The notes: a model not told the origin generated them from the letters alone. Counted from the first letter of the stretch, positions 49,290-61,637 are shown. The stretch: DNA of 64,000 bases from Naganishia liquefaciens (GCA_013423385.1 BLZA01000019.1:1178001-1242000), one strand, 5' to 3'. Translations and numbers: made by a program.

Positions 49290-51685
49290 ATGACAACATC
49301 TTCGAAATCCCACGTGATGAAGACAACAGCAAGGGGTAGGCCGTTTGTCAAGGTCGGTCCGCTGCATCTGATCTGTCGATCCGACGCTAATTGTCCTTAC
49401 AGGATACTCATGACTTGTTCGCAACCTTGATCGTCTCACTTGAATTGGGCAATCACCGCTACTTGTTCAGGAACTATCCCAACTCGTTCACTGTGTACGC
49501 TCTATGAGATCCTCCTTCCGAGAAGTTGACTGACAGCATCCTTGGCCAGCGAGGAAGCAGCTCACAATCTATCCACTCTGAAGTTCTCGCAGTCGACCCG
49601 TTCCCCGGATCCCAATGACGCTGCCAAAATTATCACTACTACAACAACGACGACATTCAGCATGACACGAGATATGGCCAAAGGCATATGCCAATACTTC
49701 ATGGATGCAAGACTCATCGAGAACGCAGCGGATCCGAAGGCATCCCAGTTCAAGGATCGCGGGGTATACATCATAACGCCTAAAGGACTGCACATCCTCG
49801 AGCGATTTATCACCAAGAACGGGATCTCAGCGGACCATCTGCTCAAAGTCTTTGCGGAACAGCCTATATGCATGCGACTGCTTCATTTAGAACGACGCCC
49901 ATCGGACGATGAGGTTCTGATAAGCCGGCCCGTTATGGAGATCTTGTTCCGCCGGTTTGTCGGGAAACACCCAAATGTATCGCCATCTGCAACGGGAAAG
50001 CCGGGAATGGGGAATCTGGTAGCGGCTGGCAAGTCCCTTGGCAACCTCTCGGCAAGCAGCTTGCATGAAGCGAATCGCTCCCTGGGTATCACAGTCTACG
50101 AATCCAGTCCAAGTCCGAAGATGCCAAAGATTGTCAATCTAAATCGATTGCCTCCGACAGCAGATCGTCAGGAATACATCTTCTCTGCAGAGGCGGCCGT
50201 TGAATGGTTGAATGACTTGACAACTCTTGTGGGCAAGGACGAAGCGTCGGAAATCGCAGCTCATTTCGTACGGTTCGGCTTTATCGCGCTGGTGCCGGAC
50301 AAGATCGGCAAGCTCATTGACCAGACCAAGCTGGTCGTCGTGCGTGGACCAAAGTCGCTCAAGGAGGATTCTGAAGCTGTAAGTCGGCTTCATGCCTACT
50401 ACTGTCAAGCTTTCGTCCATCTGACCCTTCAATGCAGCTTGTGGAGGCGGAGTTCCTATTTAGCGAGAAGACAATGTACAAGATCACGCCGCAAGGCATG
50501 CGCATAGCAAGATGGGCGACCGAGTCGCAGAAATTATTGTCAGGGCCGCCGTCAACCTACAGTTTGTCTGCCCAGTCATCGGAAGATGGCGACGTCGGGA
50601 CTCCAAGAGTGCCACAGAGGGCCGGTCACGTTCCGCGGAGGCCCAGCACGGCGGATCCTATGGGGAAAGATCTCTTGTCGGGGCCAATGGAGAAGATGCA
50701 ACTCAAGGACTCTTATACCACGAAACTGCGTCAAATCCTGGAGGAGTCCAACCTACGGTCCGCATTTCGCGAATTTCTGCGTTCCAACTTTTGTGAAGAG
50801 AACCTGAGTTTCTGGCTGGATGTACAGGATTTCAAAAGGCGGTTCCACACCACAAGTTCGGCAATGGCGGTACCGGGTGAACGGAGGACTGGTGAGAAGG
50901 GCTTGTCGGGCCCTGCGGCGATGGAGCGGCATCAGAGAGATTTGATCGCAATGGCATTCGTGATATACAATAGTCAGTATGGTTGTCTGAGTCCTTGTCG
51001 CTGGGTCCTGATGCACATCCATCTAGCATACCTCGCTCCGACGTCTTCATGTGAATTGAACATCGACCACAATATTCGTGAAGAGCTCGTGGCCTACATG
51101 AGCAAGATCGTCGCGGATGTTTCGGCGCGGGAAGGCGCTGCGGCGGTCATCAAAGGCACATTGGACCCCGCAATAGCAGCCAAGACGCTTCATGCGAGTC
51201 AGTTGCAGACGATGGTCAGGCTGTATGAAAGGATACAGGGCTATATTTTCCGACTGATGGCCACCGATTCTGTGCCGAAGGTGAGTGCCATGGTTGGAAA
51301 AGAGGATCTCGTCCAAAGCTGATATAATTTGCTTGAGCAGTTTTGCAAGACGCCAAAGGTGAGTCCCCAAGAGGAGTCTGCCAGCTAGAGCAAGTATCCT
51401 TATTCTTTGCTTTTACAGTACATGGATCACACGAAAAGTCTCCTAGATTCAATTGGCGAAGGCAATGATATGAATGAGCAGAAGTCACCTGGAGACGCCT
51501 CTGGAATCGAGTATCGGGACGACCTGACATCGCCCACGAAATCGTACATCACTATTTCACAGGTATGCTGTGCATGGAGACCTCTGCCGATTTCGACTTT
51601 CTGATGGTATCCGTTTTGCTAGGCAGCTAATGAGAAACATGCCGCACTACTACAGCAGATGAAGCATCAGTCACAGCCGCTTTGA
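49290..51685 (+). CDS. CRG1: RGS protein with two DEP domains (Crg1/Sst2/FlbA type)
   Basis: Regulator of G-protein signalling that speeds GTP hydrolysis on G-alpha; in Cryptococcus the like-built Crg1 limits pheromone signalling. ATG 49290 (MTTSSKSHVMKTTARGRPF) joins across an intron to DTHDLFATLIVSLELGNHRY. Two DEP-like modules follow (FSMTRDMAKGICQYFMDARL with ITPKGLHILERFITKNG; EYIFSAEAAVEWLNDLTTL with MYKITPQGMRIARW). The RGS domain starts near KLRQILEESNLRSAFREFLR, contains NFCEENLSFWLDVQDFKR and resumes after an intron at ELNIDHNIREELVAYM, closing with LYERIQGYIFRLMATDSVPK. Short 3' exons end at QQMKHQSQPL with TGA 51683-51685. About seven exons. Confidence 0.92.
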
Positions 51686-52409
51686 CGACTACGTCTGTAT
51701 GCGCATAGCTGTTAGTGTGCCTCATTCCATGCGCGCAGTTGTAGTTATTTACTAGCTGTTGTGTCACACATTGGGTTGTAAATATATGATGACCGGGTCA
51801 TGTGACATGCCGTCGGAACCGACTAGCTGCCCGACTCTGGCCTAATCCATCCTGCCGTGCGTGTATTGCCCAAACGGGCGAGATTGGTCACCGGAGAGCG
51901 CCGGGCGAACGTGGGGTATGCTGATTAGAGCGATAGCAGATCGCTGATGTCGACGTTTCCATATCGATTGACATCATAGCAAGACATCACATCAGACACA
52001 CACACACACGCACCACGCAGCTGCGCACGTACGCGCCACAACGCCATCGCCCAAACAGCATCCCAAGAAGACAACTCTCGAGCAAGCCAGTAGCGAGGGG
52101 GAATCGACTTGTCTTCCGTTTACATCATCGAGTCTCATCATCCGGCTTATACATCTTCAACAAAAACGACTTTCGTTGAGAGTACTTGCCAGGTACCCCT
52201 TGACGATTGATTCCGCTTTGCTGAAAGAGAAAGGGATCGGACCGGGAAATATCGATTTGTCAATAGCAGTACGATTCCAGGAGACAGAGAAAGGAGGTAT
52301 TTCGACAATAGGGATCCCAGAAATCAGAACAACCATCTTCATTTATCTTTAACGAATAACCCCATCGACCACCGAGAAGTAGCAGTATCCGAAACTCAAT
52401 CCGGCAAAC
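51686..52409. other. Intergenic region between CRG1 and MAF1
   Basis: About 720 bases in tandem orientation; a short CA-rich run lies near 51995-52010. The 200 bases before the MAF1 ATG look like a 5' leader and promoter. No gene recognised. Confidence 0.45.
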
Positions 52410-53985
52410 ATGAAGTTTCTCGACATCCCCTCCTTATCCAAATTGTCTGAGGCTCTGGCCTATTCGTCGGCAGAGTGCAAGGTCAATGCGAGATTGGAGG
52501 CATATAGTTGCAAAGAGATCAAGAAGGAGAGAAAGTTGCGCAAGAATCTGGAAGAGATGTGGGTCAGCGAAGTGGAAGAGCTAGATGAGTAGGTCACATC
52601 CATCCCGACGCACGTCTCGCCGTGGACTCATGACCACTTGTAGACTTTCCATCTCGCCCGAGATGAGAGCGTCCGGTCTTTACAGTCCCTTTGGATCTCT
52701 CGACGACAAGAACGCCCGCCAAACCCACTGGTTGCTCGTCTCGACGCTCAACTTGGCTTATCCCGATCACGACTTTTCGTCTGTCCGCGCCGACCAATTT
52801 CAACGCGAACCTGGAGGAGTGCAAGGTGTATTAGGAGCGTTGACAGGCGTCATGAACATGGGAAGCAATGCCAATGGAAGCAGCCCGTAAGTCGGATTGA
52901 CGAATGGTTCCCCACGTCTCGTATAGTGATAGATCGGAGTTGGCGATATCGCGTAAATCACCTCGGGTGACGCGTTGAGGAGATTTCACGCACGGAGAAC
53001 CTGGGGCACTTTTTATTCTTCTTCGTAGATTACTGACGGGTTTTCCTCCTTCAGTCGATCATATGGGTCCTACCCTTCCAACTTGCACTCACCTCCGGTC
53101 TTATCGTTTTCCCTCGGAGCCTCGTCCGCGATCAGCTCGGCGTCGCCGCCGTTGGCGTCAATGACGCATCCGACTCTGCTTCGGGTGTTGGGAGAAGTGA
53201 TCGCCCTTGACGAGTGCGTCGTCTATTCCTACGTGCCCAGCGCCGAAGCGGATCCGCACCAAGAAGATATCTACGATGAGAGTGCTACCGACGAAGATGC
53301 TAGCTCCATTCAACGAATCGTTGGCGATGACGATGATACCATGTCTGATATCGACGAAGAAGATGATTCGACCCTGGACGGAGGGATGATGTTGGATTTT
53401 GACGAGGACGATATCGATTTTGGTGGTGCCAAGAGCGGACTCAATCAGCGCAGGAGCAGCGCTCATGACGATGACGAAGAGAATGCTGGGTCGAGAAGAG
53501 TGTCTCAGTCTTCTGGCAGACACCGTGGAGGGCTGCTATGGTCCGTAAACTACTTTTTCTACTGCAAGTGAGTCTAGGTGCGGACGCCTTCCAACAATTC
53601 GCGTTGCTGATGTGGACGAAGGCGCCAACGAAGGATCCTCTTCATGTCTGTCTGGGCGCGAAATCGCTCGTCATCATACATCTCGAGTTCCTTCTTGACT
53701 TCTGGACTACAGACCAATCCGTTCAGTCAAGTCAACAAGCAACATCACGTTCACCACCAGGGCATGCAATCACTCATGGGCCTCGCCAGCAGCTTTTCCA
53801 GTACCTCTACCGCTCTGCAGACGCCGGTCACGACACATTCAAGCCTGAACGATCGCAAGCATAGACATATGAATACGCCGGTCGTACAAGCTGCTTCGGC
53901 CAGAAGACAGCGCAGCGAGAGTGTCGCCAGCAAAACCAGCGCGGTCGATGTGACGGCTCATACGGTCAAGCGTGTCCGCGTTTAA
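52410..53985 (+). CDS. MAF1: MAF1, repressor of RNA polymerase III
   Basis: Stress-controlled repressor that binds Pol III and blocks tRNA and 5S transcription. ATG 52410 opens MKFLDIPSLSKLSEALAYSS, then CKVNARLEAYSCKEIKKERK, the conserved MAF1 A box. Following exons give SPFGSLDDKNARQTHWLLVS and TLNLAYPDHDFSSVRADQF (B-box region), then LLRVLGEVIALDECVVYSY and a very acidic insertion (about 53265-53420). The C box LLWSVNYFFYCK is followed across an intron by RRILFMSVWARNR. The tail is Ser/Thr/His rich and ends VKRVRV with TAA at 53983-53985. Five exons. The Arg/Ser-rich patches (RRSSAHDDDEE; SSGRHRGG) resemble kinase-A-type phosphosites, which is inference. Confidence 0.9.
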
Positions 53986-54199
53986 TTAGTTGGAACGGGA
54001 CAATGGACGATATCAGCTCGTGAATTCAATTTGGGTAGCGCCACTAGTCAGGCGTTTCGAGCGTTCCTAGACTTTGATTTCGCTACCGGCTTTCATGTAC
54101 ATGTATCTATATCTGTAAGACTGTATCATATGATTACCGAATTCCCTCTTAGAACGGATTCAGCTTGCCTGCTATCATACCAAACTGGAATTCCTTCGC

Positions 54200-54962
54200 C
54201 TAGCCGAACTTGTGGTTTTCCACGTTCCGCCACCTTACGGCCTCATAAGTCCAAGGTAACAGGACGATTGCGGCAGCCAGGACCAGCCAGCACCCATTGC
54301 CCCACCAAATGACAATGTACCTTTCTGTCAGCCCACTTGCGTTACTGGCGGATCCGCACACGGCGGCGAGTGTGATAAAGCATAGCCAAGTGTAAAATGT
54401 TAGTGCCACGGCCATTGTAAAATGCAACTGTACAAGAGTGTATAGGCGATCCTTGTTTGGGTCCCCGTTCGAATACACGGTCGTCCACGCCTGCAAGAGT
54501 ATACTGAGAATAAGGAATACGAAGGCTATCAATGGAGTTTTCATTGTCATAAGCTGCGAGAGTATAAATGTATAACGAAAGGGATACTTTACAGACTATC
54601 AACATGGCGGCCGCTTTCGATAGGGAAACGGTGATTGCACTCGGAAGATACATGCTCATCGCCTTGTGATCAATGGTGTATGAGAAGCCAGCTGACACGC
54701 AGCCCAGTGCTTCGTGCTTCTGAATGCCTTCGGTTTGAGTGATATTATAGCCGCAGTAGCTCTTGCTCCCAAATCTGATTTGCATGGTTGGGGAATTCGC
54801 AGAGACAAAGTGGATAGAGTCGGCGGTGGAAAAGGCAGGAATTGCGACCAAGATCATGGCCTGAAAGACGCATTAGCTTCAGGCAAGATGCTGATACGTG
54901 CGGCTTACCGCGAGTGGGTAGACCAGATGCCATGGCAGACCATAGGATCGAGCAGGCGCCAT
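54200..54962 (-). CDS. Four-pass membrane protein, claudin/SUR7-like layout, function unknown
   Basis: Three exons on the minus strand. ATG 54962 gives MAPARSYGLPWHLVYPLA, a 48-nt intron, then AMILVAIPAFSTADSIHFVS (membrane segment 1). A lumenal loop with paired cysteines follows (GSKSYCGYNITQTE and ALGCVSAG). After a second intron near 54550-54595 come three more hydrophobic segments (TPLIAFVFLILSILLQAW; LHFTMAVALTFYTWLCFITL; WWGNGCWLVLAAAIVLLPW) and a short tail ending NVENHKFG with TAG at 54200-54202. One large Cys-containing loop between segments 1 and 2 in a ~220-residue protein recalls SUR7/PalI and claudin folds, but I see no decisive motif. It converges with MAF1 about 210 bases away. 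Confidence 0.7.
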
Positions 54963-55380
54963 TGGAGGGAGCAGCTGGCTTCAGACTTGTCCAGATCAGT
55001 CTTTAGATGCTGCTCGATCACAGCCTATTTCCTATACCGCCATTCCGGGGCAAGTACTCGAGATTGGATGTTTCTGGGCTTATGAGGGATCATTGTCTTT
55101 GGCTCATGGCCGCCAGATAAAGGATGGCACCGAGCTCGTGCTCGGAAAAGTTGTCAAGCGACCTCAAGGGAACGGATGCCATTGAAATTGTTCAAGTGCC
55201 TTTGCGATCGAGCGATCATGTACATGCCCATGGCGAAGTGTTCCTCAGGAATGATCCAGTATTGAGACGGAAAAGGCTTGAAGGAGAACATGCTATGCAG
55301 AATACAACGATGAGTGAGTTTACTGTATTGTACAACAGGTGGGAGGGCAGTCTGTGCTCTTGTCAGTCCCCATGATCACA
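54963..55380. other. Intergenic region between two minus-strand genes
   Basis: About 420 bases: promoter of the four-pass membrane protein and 3' flank of SNU23. An open frame at 55124-55375 (+) shows nothing recognisable. Confidence 0.4.
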
Positions 55381-56308
55381 TTATCTTTTCCGCTGTCCAC
55401 CGAAACCGCCGAAGCCCATCATGGCGGCCATCTCGTCCGCTGCCTCGGTAGCCTGTATTTCTTCTGCCAGCTGGGCACCTGGACCGGCTTTGGCCTTCTT
55501 CTTCCGCTGAGTTTCCGTCTGAGGCTCGTCCGGCACGATGCCTTTCAAAGCATTGATTCTCGCCTCTTCTCGCTTCCGCTTCTTGTTTTCCCGCTTCTCT
55601 CTACGGAGGTTTTCCTCTTGCGTCTTGATAGCATTCAGACGGGCGTCAAAGTCAAAGTTTTTGGATGTCACTTTCTCCGTTGTGTTTGCGCGAAGAAATG
55701 CGATGTGGGCGCGGACTTGTTCCAGTGTTGAGCGTGCCACCTGCGTTGTCTGACCGAGTCGGGCGAGGTCTGGAGCGAATGCGTCTCATGTAAGAAAGAC
55801 GAGAAGCTTGTGGCAATCAGTTTGGGACTAACGACTTCGTCCGTTGACATGATCCAGGTATGCTATGCTGTCCTTCAGAGTTCTACGACAAATTTCACAC
55901 TGTCAGGTTTTCAAGCATCAGCAGATTGTTATCCCCTTATATATTCGAGCTCACATAGAATCCGGGGCCCTTTCTACCTGCTGACTGGTTGACGACGATG
56001 GTCTTGTTGAGGTTCTTTTCGATTTCGAGATCCTGCGTTCTAGCCTGCAATGCCTGCGTAGGCTTGGGCAAGTCCTGCTTTGGCCTTGGAGGTCGTTTAC
56101 CCTTTGCTGCTGCCTGCTCTGCTGCTTTTGCATGCTCATAGGATGCCTTGTCTTGTTCCTTGGCTTTGGCTGTTGCTGCTTCTACGTCAAACTTTCTTCG
56201 GAATGACCCTTCGCTCTGAGGAAGGACACGATATTAGCGATGCTGGTGATGCGAGCGGGGTTGCATGCTTACAGCCTTGTTGCCGTATGCGCCTGTCTTC
56301 TCCGACAT
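55381..56308 (-). CDS. SNU23: SNU23/ZMAT2 U4/U6.U5 tri-snRNP zinc-finger protein
   Basis: Spliceosomal B-complex protein near the U6 ACAGAGA region. Minus strand, four exons. Exon 1 from ATG 56308 encodes MSEKTGAYGNKA; exon 2 begins SEGSFRRKFDVEAATAKAKE and continues with PPRPKQDLPKPTQALQART to GPGFY. The C2H2 finger is split by an intron and reads CEICRRTLKDSIAYLDHVNG, followed after another intron by RSHLARLGQTTQVARSTLEQ, the U1C-type finger signature with the V-N-G-R-S-H box. The C-terminal helix (NLRREKRENKKRKREEARIN) ends in a Gly/Phe-rich tail, GFGGFGGQRKR, with TAA at 55381-55383. Size and order match SNU23 proteins. Confidence 0.92.
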
Positions 56309-56578
56309 CTTGTCACAATGAGCACCGAGAGTGTACGTCTGAAAGCAATAGCAACTCTTCACGACGATGAACCCGACATGGAGGGATGATGATGATGATG
56401 ATATGGGTTCACGCAGGCGAGACAGCGGACATTGCGCAATGTCCGCGTTTGTTGATTTTGTGCAACAGCCAGCCAGAATTATGAATCTTCCCTTCTGCCC
56501 GGGCTATCTGCTTCAATAGTGGTTGGTTGCGGTCTTCCGATCTCGAATCTCTTCAGCCTCCAAGGTCATCCCAACAAC
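56309..56578. promoter_or_regulatory. Shared divergent promoter region of SNU23 and RIX7
   Basis: 270 bases between opposite start codons. Contains a GATGAT repeat near 56385-56402 and a short stem-like CGGACATTGCGCAATGTCCG near 56426-56445. Control of both genes from here is inferred from layout. Confidence 0.4.
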
Positions 56579-59375
56579 ATGGACTTTCCACTGCCGGGAA
56601 GCTCCCTCAACAGGTCCATCACCTCGCAATGGCAGGTCAACGGCGTGAAACCGACAAAGAGACGGCCAATGTCGCTCAACAATGCCAACGCCAGTGGTTC
56701 CTCGGCGCCATCTTCGCCTCGGAGCAAGCCTGCCAAGGCACTGGCATCGAATCCGGAGACACCGTCCGAGTCGGCTGCAGAAAACGATGTCGCAGAGGGC
56801 GCCACGAGAACGACATCCGCTGCGGAAGGGGAATCAAGTCAAACTGGCGCAACTGGACCGGCGGCCACGCCACAGGGCACAGTAAAGCGAGCGTACACAT
56901 CTTCGACTATTACACCGCAATCCGACGCAGCATTCGGTACAGTGCCGACAAAGCGTACTAAATCTTCTCGGACAGCGGCTTCAGTCAGTGCATCGAGAGC
57001 CGCTGCCCAATCGCTTCCGGCGTTCGCCTCGCATTCGCGTGAGGCTTTGCTGGCCAAGTTTCCGCCGCCGGATTTGGATTTGACGATCATGGGAGGAATG
57101 GCCAAGCCGTTGGAGGAGCTCTTCAGCCATGTCATTTTCCCATTACAGCATCCCGAGGTCTATCAACATTTGCAGACAAACCCGACCCGCGGGATTCTGC
57201 TTCACGGTGTTCCGGGAGGAGGAAAGACTCGTCTGGTGAATTGTTTGGCGGGACATTTCAAAATTCCACTCATTCCGATATCGGCACCATCCCTCGTTTC
57301 GAGTCTGTCGGGCGACACCGAAAAGCTGCTACGGCAGACGTTCGAGGATGCCAAAGCATTGGCGCCGTGTATTCTCTTCCTGGACGAAGTGGATGCCATT
57401 ACGCCGAAACGGGAGACGGCACAGCGGGAGATGGAGAAGAGGATCGTTGGACAATTGCTTACCTGTATGGACGGTACGTTTTGGAATCCGGTGCGGAATC
57501 GCATTTACTGATTTGCTCACAGATCTCGCAACCAATGCTGAACACGTCAGTGTGATCGCCGCGACAAATCGCCCAGACTCGCTGGATCCAGCGCTGAGAC
57601 GTGCAGGTCGTTTTGATCGTGAGATCGAAATGGGTGTTCCAGGCGTGGAAGCGCGAGAGGAGTGAGTATTCAAGATAACACCTTCCACACTGTGTCTGAC
57701 GACCCATACATCAGAATCCTTCGAGTATTATGCAGCAAGCTTCGGCATTCGCCGGATGTCGACTATCACTCCCTCGCCATGGCGACTCCCGGATATGTGG
57801 GCGCCGATCTCACAGCGCTGACAGGAGCCGCGGGTCTCAATGCTGTGAAGCGTGTATTCGAGGATCTAGGCTGTGGAAAGCTTGCTTTACCGGCTGACGA
57901 AAGCTTCCAGGCCGTAACTCCTACGTCGACCGAAGTGACAGCGACGGCAGAGGATCAAATGACAGAAGGTGTGCAGGAAATGATGGTCGTCGATGACGCG
58001 GAGCAGATGCAGCTCGATGCCACCTCGGATGGTATTCCGGAAGTGCCTATCACCTACACGTCCGAGATCTTCGCGAAATTGCCCGAGGTGATACGAAATA
58101 CGCCAATCGCCTCGTTCTTGGAAAAGTACCCAAAAACCTTGACGTCCCGTCAATTATCGCCGATCCAGCTCATTCCTCGCGATTTCGCTGAAGCATTAAA
58201 GACAATTCAGCCTACAGCAAAGCGCGAAGGATTCGCTACTGTCCCAGACGTCACGTGGGAAAATGTCGGCGCCCTCCATGGAATCCGTCACGAGTTGCAC
58301 ATGGCTATCGTCCAGCCGATCAGACGCCCCGAATTTTTCAAGGCAGTCGGTATCAGCGAACCCAGTGGAGTCCTATTGTGGGGCCCGCCAGGGTGCGGTA
58401 AGACGCTTCTGGCGAAAGCGGTGGCCAATGAGAGTCGAGCAAACTTTATCAGCGTGAAAGGTCCAGAATTGCTAAACAAGGTATGTGGCGATAGTCGGCC
58501 AATTGGTTTGGATGACTGTTAACGCAACTGCATGACAGTATGTTGGTGAGAGCGAAAAGTCAATCAGAAGCGTATTCGAGAGAGCGCGAACTTCGGAACC
58601 TTGTGTAATCTTTTTCGATGAACTCGATGCGCTGGTCCCGCGGCGAGACGAAAGCATGGTGAGTCGGTAGAAGAATACACTTCAAAGCGACCGCCTGATT
58701 CAATTCCCTTCACAGTCGGAGTCTTCGGCACGAGTGGTCAACATGTTGCTCACAGAGCTCGATGGACTCAACTCTCGAAAGGGCGTCTTCGTTATCGGTG
58801 CGACCAATCGACCCGATATGATCGATCCTGCCATGGTACGACCAGGCCGACTGGACAAGCTGCTCTACGTAGATTTGCCTTCGCCGGCTGAACGCGTTGA
58901 AATTCTGAAGACACATTTAAAGAAGACACCCCTGGAGGAAGGGGCTTTGCAAGGTGTCATGGACATTGTGACAGACGACAAGTGCGATGGCTACAGTGGC
59001 GCGGATCTCGCTGCTTTAGTACGAGAGGCGGCTACGTTAGCGCTGCGTAATGCCCTTGAAGCTGTAGGAGCGTTCGAAAACGATGGGGAGACACAACCCG
59101 GCATGCCGGAACTGAAAGAGGACGCGGCACCAGCAACTCGAATATTTGTCACGTTGGATCACTTCCGCCAGGCTGCCGAGAAGACAATACCAAGTGTGTC
59201 AAAGGATCAGAAAAAGAAATACCTGGCGTTGAGGGACAAATTCGCGGGAATTCCTACAAGTCGAAAGCGAAAGTGGTTGGAGGCACAAGCGAAGGATGCG
59301 CAGGACACGCCAACAACAGAGGGACCGCCAATTGGAGAGGGTGTGCTTGACCGAGGAATGGATGTTGCCAGCTAG
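56579..59375 (+). CDS. RIX7: RIX7/NVL ribosome-biogenesis AAA+ ATPase
   Basis: Tandem AAA+ ATPase that removes Nsa1 from pre-60S particles in the nucleolus. Start taken at ATG 56579 ([14 protein letters not shown]); the N-terminal 165 residues are Ser/Ala/Pro rich with basic patches. D1: Walker [11 protein letters not shown], Walker [11 protein letters not shown], then [21 protein letters not shown]2: GLY-rich [10 protein letters not shown], pore loop YVGESEKS, Walker [31 protein letters not shown], and [14 protein letters not shown]. The C-terminus reads [20 protein letters not shown] and ends GMDVAS with TAG at 59373-59375. Five exons. The helical nucleolin-binding head common in NVL/RIX7 is not obvious, so an upstream exon may be missing from this model. 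Confidence 0.92.
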
Positions 59376-59461
59376 GATTATAATCATGCAACATATTCGC
59401 GTAACGCGCTCAACACATTCGAAGCGATTGCAATCTTCAGCTCACGATGGCCATTCCCGTT

Positions 59462-61435
59462 CTAGTGACAATGTATTAGTTTCTGTGCAAACTGCTCTAG
59501 AATGCCTAGATGCCGTGATGACTCACTTATCCATTGCGCGAGTGAAAGCGCCCTTCGTGTTCCAGGCTCACTCGGCATACGCTCAATGGCTGTGAGCACA
59601 TGGTCTATTCTGGCTTCTGCTGAGCAGTTCCTGCGGTCAACGCCTCCCGTGACTTTGCGCGGAAAAGTCCGATAAAAAATCCGGTAGTCGGATGGAGGGG
59701 TGATCATAGTCTGCAAGCTGCAATCTCGGTTACCGGACTCCCTCTTTAGCTGCAAGTCTGGAGCAAAGATACTGTGTGTCAGAGCCACATCCCAATTGCC
59801 AGGAAATCAGGGCGTACTGCTCAGCCACACGACATCGCCCTTGACGAGGCTATAGTCTCCGTGGCATATACGTTCTGCCATGTCCCCCCACATATTGACA
59901 TCTATCAACGCCATCCGATTGCTAGGACCGGGCTGACAGACTTTGATGGTGCAGAGCTTGAGGTCGCGTTCATGCCCGCCTGCCAATCTCCTTCTGCCGC
60001 TTCTCCGAGCAAGTTCTTTAAGGTCCCCAATTTCAAAGACGACAGCCAAGATGCTGATAATAGGTGAAGTGTTGCTTCTTGCCATTTTGGGCAATTCTTG
60101 AATGAGCGACAACGTCGAGACATTTATAATTGGCAGATCAACACGGGGCGTAAGCGATGTCGTCTCGGCAGTTCCTGTAGTCAGGGCAGTGACGTTTGCA
60201 TCGGTACGGCCTGTTCCGCCAGGTACTTGACTCTCATATGTCCCGGCTTGATAGGATTGCGTACCAGCGGTGAACTGCGTTTCGCCTTCGGTGGCGTCTT
60301 TGTGTGTTTGGCGCAATCCGGAGTTGCTATTTGCGACTAATTTTGCAGTATTTTGCTTACTTCTAATGCTATCTCGTGTAGATTGGTCCTGCGAGTCGAC
60401 GGCACCCCCATAGTTGAAGTTGGTGATATCAAACTGTCCCGAAATTGACTTCGACTGATCCTCAACGGCATAGCTGTTCTTTTCGTGATTTATCGTAAAC
60501 TTCGCCGACGACAACTTTGCCCGGTCAGGTTTGGACCCTTTAGGTAAATGCGGGCTGGGCATAGTCGAAATCGTATGCTCAGCGGCGACAGGGCAACTGT
60601 CTTCGTCGTCGCCATCCATGCTGTGTCCGTTGAGGGGATTTGACCGTTTGGCGGAAATAGCATCTTTTCGTGGCTTTCTTCTGCCGGGAATATCTCTATC
60701 CGATTCTTGATAAAGGGCAAAGGTCGGCAGGGCAGACTTCGAGCTGCCTAGTCTATCGCGAGGCACCCTCTGTTCTTGATTTTTCGATGTGGTATCTAGA
60801 TGACTGTCACTGCCATTCACTGCCTTTGGTGGCTGCAAGACATGACTTTCCGATAGGATGGAGTTCAATTTACGCTTTTTGGTTATCTGCCGCAAGGGAT
60901 GACCTTCAAGGTGTGTTTTTGCAGAGAGAGCGAGGGGGATACTTGCCGTTGTTTCGAAAACGCTAATCAAGCCCTGATGAGCTTTGGCTGCGGATTTGAT
61001 CATGGACCTGGTCAACGACCGATCTTGCTGCTCCTGGGGTTCGGCTGAGAACGCGGCGTAGGGTATAGTTGCGACTTCGCGGGTCATGTCAAAGGTCACA
61101 TTATGCGACTTCCACGCTCTCAGGCTCTCTCTGTTTCTGAGCGTTGAACGGATTGACAATTCTGATGGTGGAGGTCCATCTATAGTGGTATCGACTTCCA
61201 AATGGTCTGTTAGAGGTACTGCTTCCACATGTCGCGATGATTCACTTCGAGTGGTATCACACAGTGGAGAGTTCGAGGCAGCTCGGATGTTCGATCCGGA
61301 AGATTCGAGGGCGTCATCTTGTAGTTTCAGCCATGTGAGCGGACATGGCGGACATGGGTGTTGTTCGAGATCGCGCACAACACGGTCCTGCGTGAGCGAC
61401 GTCGGCGGGTATAGCAAGAGGACCTGCAGCGGCAT
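59462..61435 (-). CDS. OB-fold protein with long disordered N-terminus (possible SHLD2/POT1-like OB domain)
   Basis: Minus strand; ATG 61435 (MPLQVLLLYPPTSLTQDRVV), with an in-frame ATG at 61522 as alternative. About 450 residues of Ser/Thr/basic low-complexity sequence follow (KKRKLNSILSE; GRRKPRKDAIS), then an OB-fold-like C-terminus: ISILAVVFEIGDLKELA, DLKLCTIKVCQPG, MALIDVNMWGDMAERI and YSLVKGDVVWLSN. Splicing with donor GTACGC (about 59823) and acceptor CTCCAG (about 59756) restores WLSNLQLKRESGN and SDYRIFYRTFPRKV, the strand pattern and YRT motif I associate with the first OB fold of shieldin-2-like and MEIOB/RPA-like proteins. It ends KLIHCH with TAG at 59462-59464. Single-stranded DNA binding is a reasonable guess, not shown. 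Confidence 0.65.
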
Positions 61436-61637
61436 CAAGGGTTGACAAGCAACGCCGACTTTGACTGCAAACGCTATACCCACTCGACAAGAAGCTCGAT
61501 TCATCCCTCCCGATTGTTTCACTTTGACAAAGTAAACAACCCTTGCGCGTCAGAAAATTGGGCGAGACGCTCTTTGATTCATCACCTTGTCATGCTCGTC
61601 CGTCGAGTCGATATCCCTGTCATTGAAGCAGACCAGC
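61436..61637. promoter_or_regulatory. Short divergent promoter region of the OB-fold gene and KAP120
   Basis: About 200 bases between opposite start codons (about 115 if the OB-fold gene starts at 61522). No distinct motif stands out. Confidence 0.35.
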
